This document shows positions 55,592 through 64,000 of a stretch of DNA of 64,000 nt, piece by piece. Each line of letters starts with the position of its first letter. Within the stretch, counting starts at the first letter, position 1. A program made the position numbers and the translations under genes. A model generated the notes under the pieces. It saw nothing but the letters and a program-made list of their open reading frames with translations, was not told the origin of the DNA and made no database searches. Origin of the DNA: Orychophragmus violaceus (lineage: Eukaryota > Streptophyta > Magnoliopsida > Brassicales > Brassicaceae); NCBI GenBank assembly GCA_030180135.1, contig CM058234.1:32150766-32214765 (forward strand), read 5' to 3'.

Positions 55592-56389
55592 ATGACTAGC
55601 ACAAACAATCAAAACACTTTCTCGATCCGGTCTGTCCTTGAGATGGACAAACTGAACGGATCAAATTTCTTGACTTGGTCGCGGAACCTGAGGCTAGTCC
55701 TCAGGCAGGAGAGAAAGGACTATGTCCTTGAGAGAGCTCTCCCCGTAAGGATCGGGTCCAATGCCTCTCATGCAGTATATGATGCTTGGAATAAGCATTA
55801 TAATGATGCGGTAGATGTGCGTGGTCTGATATTGGCTACTATGGACTCAGACTTGCAGAAGCAATATGAGAACATGGAGTCGCCAATAGAGATGATCAGC
55901 AGCCTGAAATTGAGATTTCAGGAGCAGGTAAGAGTGGAGAGATACCAGTTGGTTAAGTCTCTCACTAGCTGCAAGCTACCAAATGATCATCCAGTAAGTC
56001 CTCATGTCAGTAAAATGATGGGTTACATTGATAACCTGAGGAAACTGGATTATCCAGTTAGCCAAGAATTGGCAACTGAGATCATTCTGCAGTCACTGCC
56101 GTCAAGCTATGATAAGTTCAAAAGGAACTATATCAAGAAAGGCTTAACGAAGACGCTGACTGAACTGCATGATATGCTCAAGACAGTTGAGCCAAACGTG
56201 AAGAGTACCCAGTATAATCTCATAATGGAGAAGGGTACCTCTTACGTTGGTAAGTGCTGCTACTGTAAAGAGACTGGGCATTGGAAGAGAGATTGCATTA
56301 AATTCATGGAAGATTATGAGGAGTTGAAGTTGATGTTTGAGACTACTTCCTCAGGTATTCATGTTATTACTTCAAGTTATACCTTATAG
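55592..56389 (+). CDS. Element H gag (copia type), intact
   Basis: ATG 55592 to TAG 56387-56389, 265 residues. The N-terminal half carries LNGSNFLTWSRNLRLVLRQE and a YDAWNKHYNDAVDVRGLI stretch typical of copia gag (UBN2/DUF4219 type). A helix-rich middle follows (LSSYDKF-type motif seen as LQSLPSSYDKFKRNY). A zinc knuckle CCYCKETGHWKRDC (CX2CX4HX4C) lies near residues 222-236. The frame is clean, in contrast to everything downstream. Role: nucleocapsid protein that packages the element RNA. Keeping only gag open suggests it is the one protein still under selection. Confidence 0.85.
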   Translation: MTSTNNQNTFSIRSVLEMDKLNGSNFLTWSRNLRLVLRQERKDYVLERALPVRIGSNASHAVYDAWNKHYNDAVDVRGLILATMDSDLQKQYENMESPIEMISSLKLRFQEQVRVERYQLVKSLTSCKLPNDHPVSPHVSKMMGYIDNLRKLDYPVSQELATEIILQSLPSSYDKFKRNYIKKGLTKTLTELHDMLKTVEPNVKSTQYNLIMEKGTSYVGKCCYCKETGHWKRDCIKFMEDYEELKLMFETTSSGIHVITSSYTL

Positions 56390-59300
56390 GTATTGAATAC
56401 TGGTTGTGGCACTGATATTTGTTATAATATGCAGAGCCTGAGCAACAGTAAAACGTTGAAGGAAGGGCAAGTGGAACTGCGTGTCTGGAAGGAGCTATTG
56501 ATGCTGCCTCAGCCGTAGGATTTTCACTTGTAGATGCCTTTGAGGCTTGATTTTGTATTAAGTAATTGCTACAATGTACCTGCTTTAAGCAGAGTTGTCT
56601 TTCATTTTCTTGTGAAGAATTTGAATGTTTTTCATTTTGATAAAGACAAGTTTTGTTCTTTTGATCTTAATGAAATGTTAATTGTAGCACCCTATTCAAG
56701 GAATGGGTTTTATATCTTAAACCAAAGAGTGCCTAAATGTAACATAAATACCGAATTGGTTTAAATCTGATGAATTAAACCTGATTTTTCTTGGCATAAA
56801 TGTTTTGGTCAAATAGAGTAAATCGGATTCAGAAACCCCATAGTTATGGACTTTTGGGCTCATTTGAATGGATATCTTATGAGACTTGAATTCTGCTTAC
56901 TGGACCAAAAGACAAAGGGCCCATCTTAGCCGAGCTAGAGAAAGGCCCAAAGGCTTATTGGAGATTGAACATACTCATGTATGTGGTCCGATGAGCAGTA
57001 ATGCCAGAGAAAATTTCCTGTACTTCATTGTCTCTACTGATTACTTCAGTGAGTGTGACTGTGTTCATTTGATAAGACACAAGTCGGAATTCTTTGACAT
57101 GGTCGAAAGAGTTCCAGAATGAGGTATAGAATCTGAGTGACAGAAGTATTAAGACTCTGGATTAGATCACGAGTGAGAATACTTGAGTCATTAATGGTGT
57201 GATCATCTGAATGAGTGTGAAGTCGTTTCACAGCTCAATTCTCCTGAAAACCTTGAGGTATTTCTGTGAGAAAGAATCAGATCTTATTAGAAATGATTAA
57301 AGATGAGTCACACGAATCTTCCATGATATTCTTTAAGAATAACGCTCTAGAAATATCTAAGTTTACGCTGAAATAGTTCCACCAATATCAGTTGAAAGAC
57401 ACCACGTAAATGTGGATTGGAATCGATCCAAATTCGTCTTTACTGAGTATTTGTAGTTGTACTACTTCACTGGTTGTCCTAGGGAAACCAAGGCTTGTTA
57501 CTTTTACGTCCATTCTGTTTTCTAAGAAGGGAAGTTACTTTCCAAGAAGAACAGTGGGAGTAAAAGTATAACTCGAAGAAATTCGAGAAATACAGGAGGC
57601 TGCTCAACCTGTTGAGGGAGAGCAACGGATGGATTTACAGATTTCTGTAGAATCTACACCTGTAGAGCCTGAAGTTCGCAGATATGAATGAATCAGTCAC
57701 TAATCCGAGAGTGATTTCTCGTCATTAGTTGAACCTGATGATCATTGAAAGTTCGCATGATCTGATGATCATTGAAAGCGACGAATCTGCGAAATTCAAA
57801 GAAGCGAAAGTGAGCCCGAACTCCGAAAAATTACATTTTGTGTAAGTTAGCTTCATCGATCCATTCATGGATGGAAGCAAACATATCGGAGTTGGAATCT
57901 TCGTTCTGTTGAAGTAGTCAAGGTTTTGACTTGAACAGGAACGAAATGGAACTGTGCGTTTACTAATAGATAAGTGGGAGCGATGTTGCATTTCTCATAT
58001 TGTATGTCGATGACATACTGATTCTCGGAAATAACGTCCCAATGCTGCAGTAAGGACTGGCTTGGGAGTTGGTTTTATGATTGACATGGGTAAAGCCACG
58101 TAGTTCTTGGATTTTGGATCTAAAGATAGAGATCCAAAAGAGCTGGTAGGACAAAGTCAGGATTCTTAAATTGACAAAGTCCTACACGTTTTCAGCATTC
58201 CAAGAAGGGTTTTATGCCAATGTCACATGGCATTACGTTAAGCAAGAAACAGTGTCCTACGATAACTGCTGAGCTTGAATGCATGGATGAGATTCCATAT
58301 GCGTCGGCAATTGGATCTATCATGTATGCCATGACACGTACTTGTTTTGATGTTGCTTTAATGTTAAGCAAGACAAGTAAAGACCAGTCAAATCCAGCAA
58401 AGAATCACTGGATTGCCGTAAAGAATATCCTAAATTATTTGAGGAATACTAAGGATAAATTCTTGATTTACGGAGAAAGTGAGGTGCTACAAGTCGATAG
58501 AGTCTGAAAGGCAAGTTTCCAATAGACAAAGATAATTCCCGGTCACAGTCCGGCTATATCCTGTGTCTGTATGGCGGTGCAAGGCACTGTTGCTGACTCC
58601 ATGACTTAAGCTGAACATTTCGCAGCTTGAGAAGCGGCGAAAGAGGTTGTTTGGATAGAAGAGTTCATCACTGAACTTGATGTGATTCACAGCATAGATG
58701 AGACTAGCTGCACATCAGAGATCCAAACACCTTGAGGATAGGTATAACCTATTCCGTGAGATAAATGACAGAGATGTTAAGTAGATAAGCAAGTTTCATC
58801 GAATGAGAACGTTGCTAATCTATTAACGAAGCCACTCCTTAGGCCTAAGCACGAGTCGCGGACTGTAGCTGTAGGATGAGTGAAATTAAGATGTAGTCTT
58901 AATTTCAGTGGGAGTTTGTAAAGGGCTTTACTTAGTTGTTTTGAAAGGTTCATGTAAACATAATATTTTATGTTTATGAAATCTATGATTTCTGGATTAT
59001 TTTAACTGTGATATAAATAATCGTTCCAAAATGATTCATGTCATTATATATGGGCCATCGAAGTACATGAGTAAGACTTGATCCTGAAACCCCATATTTA
59101 ACGAAATGACATAAATCATAGTGTCCATAGTCGAAGGTTGTTGAAATTGGAACACCAACAACCACTTGAGACTAGATTGTGTTGAGACTTATGACCAGGT
59201 TTCGAGGGGTCATAGATGCGCGGCATCAAAGTCGACACATAGGTATATGTAGGGGAGCATATGACCGGACATGGCCCGCTGATGAGAACTCTGCAAGATA

Positions 59301-59721
59301 TTAATATCTGTGTCATAAGAGGTTCTCATATACGACTATAGAGTATAGTCCTTAGACCTGATTTCGCATGCATGTGGCTGCACATGGAGTAATGCGCTTT
59401 GATCATTGTCTAACGCTGTTTCGTAACTGGGAGCTATACGGACCTTGGTTGGGTGTATTATGAATTGTGTAGTTCATAGTGATGGAACAAGATGGGATTT
59501 GTCCCTGCCGTTTAACGGAGGTAATATCTCTAGGCCAATCGGAGATTTGATAGCTGGTAAGAGAGTGGCCACTCCCAAACGGACTTGCCCAAGTCCTTTG
59601 CATTGTCAGTATCAAATCTGGTCCGATGAACATGGTCTGGCTATATAAGGATGACACGCATCTTGCCTTATGCCAGATCGAGATATTATGACAAAAGGAC
59701 TAGGGAATGTAGGATTCCAGT
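56390..59721 (+). pseudogene. Element H pol remnants
   Basis: Discontinuous pieces in copia order. A protease/pre-integrase-like fragment lies to 56764 (LNTGCGTDICYNM, LDFVLSNCYNVPALSRVV). An integrase-start-like piece lies at 56886-57122 (LLEIEHTHVCGPM, YFIVSTDYF). An RT relic lies near 57985-58040 (ILYVDDILI-like, frame-shifted). An RNase H-side piece lies at 58214-58507 (YASAIGSIMYAMTRTCFDVALM, LNYLRNTKD). Most of RT and the integrase core are missing or unreadable. No functional polymerase could come from this. Confidence 0.7.
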
Positions 59722-59734
59722 ACAAGTGGGAGAT
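59722..59734 (+). other. Element H polypurine tract
   Basis: ACAAGTGGGAGAT directly before the 3' LTR; the typical plant copia tract. Confidence 0.75.
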
Positions 59735-60406
59735 TGTTGGGAATGTCCTGAAATCTACTGTACTATCTCTAGAAAGTATGATAAATGTCGAGATCAGACA
59801 TAAGTCATAAATACTGGGTGATCATGATGGCTTGCTAGAGTCCGCTCTTGATCTATAAGTTTAGGACTTATTACCAGTATTGTATGATCCCAAAGGGTCA
59901 CACACCATAGCTAACGGGAAAGTTAAGATGGAATTAATACGGTAAGTATGCTAAGACATTTACTGTATTTGTACAGAGAGTTGGGCAGACAACAAATGGG
60001 CTTTTGTCTGATTTGTGTCTTGGGCCCAAAAGACTAATGAGCCATTAGTTTAATTAATTAAACTTGGGCCCATTAGTAAAACTAGATTGCAACAAGGGTT
60101 AAAAACCCTAATGGTTGGCGATTTGGAGGGTGTGGCCGCAGGCTCCTTCTCTCCAAACTCTCTCTTTCTTTGTTGAATTCCATCCGGTCTAGCAGCCATC
60201 CCCTGCTTGTAAGAGTGTGGATACCAAGGAGGAACAGGTATTCATCTGTTCTAATCTGATCTCGTCATTACAATCATTCCGCTGCAATCTAAAAGGTAAT
60301 GACCAGGTTTGTGTTTATGATTCAGTTACAAGAACCTAGATCTGTTTAAGATTATGTGTTAGGTTGTAACCTGTGAATTACACCAATGAACTCACATAAT
60401 CCTACA
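59735..60406 (+). repeat. Element H 3' LTR
   Basis: 672 bp, one visible difference from the 5' LTR; followed by target duplication CCATT. Confidence 0.95.
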
Positions 60407-61930
60407 CCATTTTGGTCAACCCGGTATCCTCACATCCCGACCCTTACAGCTCTTGGACTGTTGGATGACTACAATGAGATTGTAGAAAACATGGGGCTTA
60501 AGAACTTCTTCAACCTCACCAGTGATGGCTACCAGATCTCGGCTTGCCAGTGCCTTTCAACCGTGAGAGCGACTATCAGCCTGAGAAAAGCAGCCTTGAG
60601 AGGAGAAGAGAGCCATGGGAAGATAGAGTTCACCATGGGAAGGAAGAAGCACACCATGACATTTGAGGAGATAAGTACAGTCTTCGGTTTTGTGGAGGAT
60701 GGTGCACAGCTGGGTTCCTTCATCCCCATTGAAAAGGATGATCTACAGGATTTGTGGTTCATGATAGCCAATGGGTCGTATAAGGCAGGGGCCATGAAGT
60801 CTGCAAGGATCCGACACCCGGCTATTCGGTACGTGCACAAGGCACTAACCCACACTCTGTTTTCTAGAAAGGAGACATGCCAAGTCACAGAAGTGGAGAT
60901 GAAGCTTTTGTACATCGGATTGCAGCCACTTCTGCGCACATTTTCCAACGGTAGGACGATACCACCCGTGCATCGCCCACCGAGCTTCACCGCCATTCTA
61001 GTAGAGCAGCTTGGGATTCACCGAGATTGGGTAATGTCTGTCAAAGATGCTGAGCCCAAATTCAACATGGGTGGGGTAATCACGCCGCTACTCAAGGCAA
61101 AGAAGATTAAGATGGAAGGAAGTTTGGAGGAGACGACATTTGGACAGCCTACGCCGGTGGGATGGTTGGACGAACCTCAGCTGATCAAGACCCATTTTCT
61201 AGGTTCCAGATCGCCTCCGGGTCGTCATCTCTTCCAGATGTTTTCAGATACACCACATCAAGAGAAGTTTCTGCTTCCAAACCCCACCATCACAAGCTTT
61301 GCCAACCGGGCCAATATCAGGTTTCTACCGGGAATGGAGCATCAATTCGAGCCCCGCGGTCCGCGAAGAGCTAGTGCAGCCGGTTCTGATTCTCCCAACG
61401 CACCTGCTGGGGTGTATGGGTTGCAAAGATACTACATCGAGCCTATGGATGATCCCATCACGAACAGGACTGTCAGTGCACTGAGGGACCAGAACCGGGA
61501 CCTTCAAAGGCAAAGCAAGTGGCACGGAAGAAACATCAAGAAGTTAGCCACCTGCCTGAAGAAGGTTACTAAGGTTCTGAAGATGCTCACGGGTAGGAAG
61601 GATATGAGTGGTGCTACCGGGCAGACATCCACGTCCCGAGAGGTTCCGACAGGTTTGGATGAGGAGATACGGGCAGCAACTGAGGAAGTGATCGGTGAAG
61701 CTGATCATCTGGTTGAGCAGACAGAGCTGGAGCAGGGAAGATACTCGGTAGCTGGACACAAGACGGGAGGAGCTGCACGCATGGCCGCCGACTCCTACTA
61801 CGAGCCTCACCGCCACTCCGCACGTGAGGACAGAAGGCGAAAGAGAAGAGCCATGAGGACACCATCCTGCTCTTCATCCAACCCGACATACTCCATGGGG
61901 GAATCATCACCTCCATCATTCCACAACTAG

Positions 61931-63555
61931 CCAAGTAACACTCCATCTTTGTACATACTTCTGTTCTTTTCTTTGATTGCATTTTGTGTGTTTTCGGTCT
62001 TTTTTCCTTTCTTAGATCACACAAGGGACCGTGTGATTTAAGTTTGGGGGAGAGACCAGTCGCTAATCATGTTTCTTTTGATTTTATTTCTTTTGCTTTG
62101 AGTCTCATGCATTGCATCTAAGGCATAGAAAAAACCAAAAAAAATCGAAAAGTTTCGAAAAATTTTCACAAAAAGAAAGCATCTTAGGATCGAGTCTAGT
62201 TGCATCATATAGGATGTTTTTGCATAGGGAGCAATGATTTAATTTCCTCGTAAGGTTTAAGTGAGTAAAACTTGTTTCATACGCTAGCTATGCTAGATAG
62301 ATCACACTAAGGTTGTAACCCGAGAAATGCTTGAAAGCTAGAACGAACCCTACTTGGATAGCTTGCTTTGAACCCTGATTCGATGCTGGAACTTGTTGTG
62401 AATTGATGCTAGCTCTATTTAAAAGTGAGAACCTTAACTTGACTTGAAATTATCTTGCTCCTTCTTAGTGTTTTAAACTCATGGATACCTCCAAAATATT
62501 CAAGCACTCTTTTCCCTTTTACCGCACTTGCTTGCTTGAATAGCTTCCACGCCCTTAACCACCTTTCTTTCCGCCCATAAACACTCTTTTGAGAGGTAGG
62601 CCTCTTGGAATGAGCTAAGTAAATGGTGTTGAGTTTAAGGCGACTAGTTGAAAATTTCCGTGTAAACGCAAGCTTGACCACCTTTAGCTTGCACTAGGCT
62701 AAGGTTGAAGTTTGGGGGAAGGGTTTTGAAAGGGAAAGAACAAAAGGGAACTTGATTGGGATCCTATGTTGGTTGGCAAAAGTGTTTTGAAAGAAAAGCT
62801 CTTAAGTGTTTTAAAAGAAAAAGTGCCTCAAGTTTTGAAAGTAAAAGAAGCCAAAGTGCTCAATTTAAAGAAAAAGAAAGTTTATGAAAAGAGGCCATTG
62901 GTAAAGAAAGAAGTATTTGAGCTAAGTCTAAAGGAAAGAATTGCCACTGTTTTGAAAGGTTTTGAATGATCCTTGGGAGTATTCTTGGGAATTGTTTGAG
63001 TTGAGAAAGAGGGATGAGGCAAAAATAGCCTTGGAAAAGGGTAGACTCAAAACTAGGTGGGCTAGAGTAAGAGTAGAAGTTATCGGGAAATGGGTAGACG
63101 GAAATCGATTCTAGTATGCACCAATTGCTTTTATACTCTTAACCTTTTACTATGAACTCATTCATTTCTTTTTGAGAGAACCTAAATGCATATGGAGAAA
63201 CCCCTCTTATTGATTGAGATCATCTTTATCTCAAAACCTTAACCCTTGCCAAATGAGTTTGAACACTTTGTTGTGAGTAAGATCCACTTGAAATGTTTAA
63301 TCAATGTCAAATAGCTAGTTGATTTGAATGCTTGTGAACGTTGAAGATTAAGCTAAAAGTATTGTCTTGATGAGTATGACTATATCCTTGGAGTAGGCAT
63401 TTTATCGGTTGCACTTTAGTTTTATAGACTTGAAATGAAGTTTGAAACTTGATTGAACCTTTGGAAATGAGCTCCCACCTTCAAACCTTTCTCCCAACTT
63501 GCCTTGATGATCTTATGCTTGCTTGTGGACAAGCAAGGTTTAAGTTTGGGGGAAT
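61931..63555 (+). other. Element G 3' non-coding region
   Basis: No coding frame of interest. Three TTAAGTTTGGGGGA-type tracts at 62038-62054, 62707-62720 and 63540-63555 (the last is the PPT). A Lys-codon-rich stretch at 62766-62969 (67 codons, AAAGAAAAAG words) is probably low-complexity DNA. Confidence 0.6.
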
Positions 63556-64000
63556 TGATATTCATACATTTTCATGCATTTAGACTTGTATATAGTTCTT
63601 GTTTTGACTCCATTTCACCATCATTCATACTATTTTGTCGAGTCATTGTTGCATCTAGAGTATAGAGTTGTTTAGGACTAGGAGTAGGCACTTTAGGCTT
63701 GCATTTGGAGTGTTTCTTGTGTTTTGCAGGTGATTGGAGGTGTCTAGGAGCATTGGTGAGCTTGGAAGTGGAGTCTAGAGCTCAAAGGACTAAGGAAGAA
63801 GCAGCTGGAAGGCATATCGGCCACCATATCGGTTGGGGTGGCCGATACACACTCTCGGAAGAAAATCTGAGGACTCATATCGGCGTGAATATCGGCCAGG
63901 CAAGCCGATACAGTTCCTCGACGAAAACCCTGGAGACCATATCGGGATGCATATCGACCCATAAGCCGATACAGCCTCTCGGATTAATTTCAGTACCAGC
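63556..64000 (+). repeat. Element G 3' LTR, first 445 bases
   Basis: TGATATTCATAC start, colinear with 44170-44614; 7 substitutions and one indel by eye. Runs off the window. Confidence 0.9.

Larger units (their letters stand above)
53100..60406 (+). mobile_element. Element H: very young Ty1/Copia element with intact gag and ruined pol
   Basis: Both LTRs are 672 bp (53100-53771, 59735-60406), TGTTGGGAATG...AATCCTACA, with one difference that I can find (T/G near 53546/60187). The target duplication CCATT is at 53095-53099 and 60407-60411. PBS TGGTATCAGAGC is at 53773-53784 and PPT ACAAGTGGGAGAT at 59722-59734. The interior has an intact gag and then 3.3 kb of fragmentary pol. Such damage cannot have built up after an insertion this recent, so the element was probably already defective and was copied in trans. 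Confidence 0.92.
52912..61930 (+). pseudogene. Element G downstream ORF (Athila ORF1-family-like), split by copia H
   Basis: The ATG at 52912 starts a frame with a Lys-rich head (MTKASTNPRSKAKAPG). H is inserted after codon ~62 (target duplication CCATT). Beyond H the same frame continues from 60412 to the TAG at 61928-61930, about 505 more codons. The body (LLDDYNEIVENMGLKNFF, GRKKHTMTFEEISTVFGF) resembles the plant ATHILA ORF-1 family (PF03078, from memory). A basic, coiled-coil-prone helix and an Arg-rich tail lie near the C-terminus. No signal peptide or membrane segment is visible, so the env-like position does not come with an envelope-like protein. Apart from H it has no stop, unlike the same element's pol. 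Confidence 0.7.
44170..64000 (+). mobile_element. Element G: Athila-type Ty3/Gypsy element with downstream ORF (3' end beyond window)
   Basis: The 5' LTR runs 44170-45674. A degraded tRNA-Asp-type primer site, broken gag-pol (45790-51527), a separate downstream ORF (52912 onward, split by H), a PPT at 63541-63555 and the first 445 bases of the 3' LTR follow. The LTRs differ by 7 substitutions and 1 indel over those 445 bases. The left flank is GTCAA (44165-44169); its duplicate should follow the 3' LTR outside the window. Having a long ORF after integrase is the Athila arrangement. Confidence 0.9.

Noticed and set aside
60386..60411. ATG at 60386 as start of the long ORF ending 61930
   Set aside because: It lies inside the 3' LTR of H; the pre-insertion frame starts at 52912.
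62766..62969. Lys-rich 67-codon frame
   Set aside because: Built of repeated AAAGAAAAAG words in a non-coding region; low complexity.

Overview
This is nuclear DNA from a plant of the mustard family (Brassicaceae). Two host genes bracket or enter the window. The 3' end of a TOC132-type chloroplast protein import receptor lies on + at 1-641. A complete three-exon gene of the Ole e 1/proline-rich wall protein family lies on - at 33707-35034 and best fits FOCL1. In Arabidopsis thaliana the corresponding genes are neighbours (At2g16640 and At2g16630, from memory), so gene order is kept. The two genes face tail to tail. Here about 33 kb separates their stop codons, almost all of it transposable elements. 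The species is not identified. The transposon load points to a larger Brassicaceae genome than A. thaliana.

Layout. (1) 1-1003: TOC132 3' end and 3' UTR. (2) 1385-29353: element A, an old Ty1/Copia element on -. It has been split by three insertion events: copia B in its left LTR (1537-6023), a gag-only LTR complex D1+D2 in its reverse transcriptase region (7835-15147), and E, an intact Athila-type Ty3/Gypsy element, in its pre-integrase region (16601-26360, target duplication ATGAC). (3) 29354-33421: a degenerate LINE-like sequence split by a non-autonomous CACTA transposon (29882-32599, target duplication CGC). (4) 33707-35034: the FOCL1-like gene and its upstream region. (5) 36181-38407: AT-rich relics, then a GC-richer unclassified block. 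(6) 38408-64000 and beyond: an Athila-type relic F that keeps only gag and protease. Its 3' LTR is cut by Athila-type element G (44170 to past the window end), and G's downstream ORF is cut by copia H (53100-60406, target duplication CCATT).

LTR divergence agrees with the nesting. In the first stack A is about 6-7% diverged, D2 3-4%, B about 1.8% and E 4 differences in 1196 bp. In the second stack F is about 10%, G about 1.7% and H 1 difference in 672 bp. E keeps one open gag-pol frame of 1933 codons. H has near-identical LTRs and an intact gag but a wrecked pol, so it probably moves with enzymes supplied by another element.

The least explained features are CpG-rich dyad-symmetric short repeats. 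E and F carry a TCGATCGA-type word in the LTR, the leader, the 3' non-coding region and, in E, exactly in the linkers between polyprotein domains. G carries a different word (ATATCGG/CCGATAC) as two arrays of five units. H carries a GATCG-rich leader. E, F and G also share a hairpin just after pol and three copies of a polypurine-tract-like motif. All calls are by eye; no alignment or database search was run.
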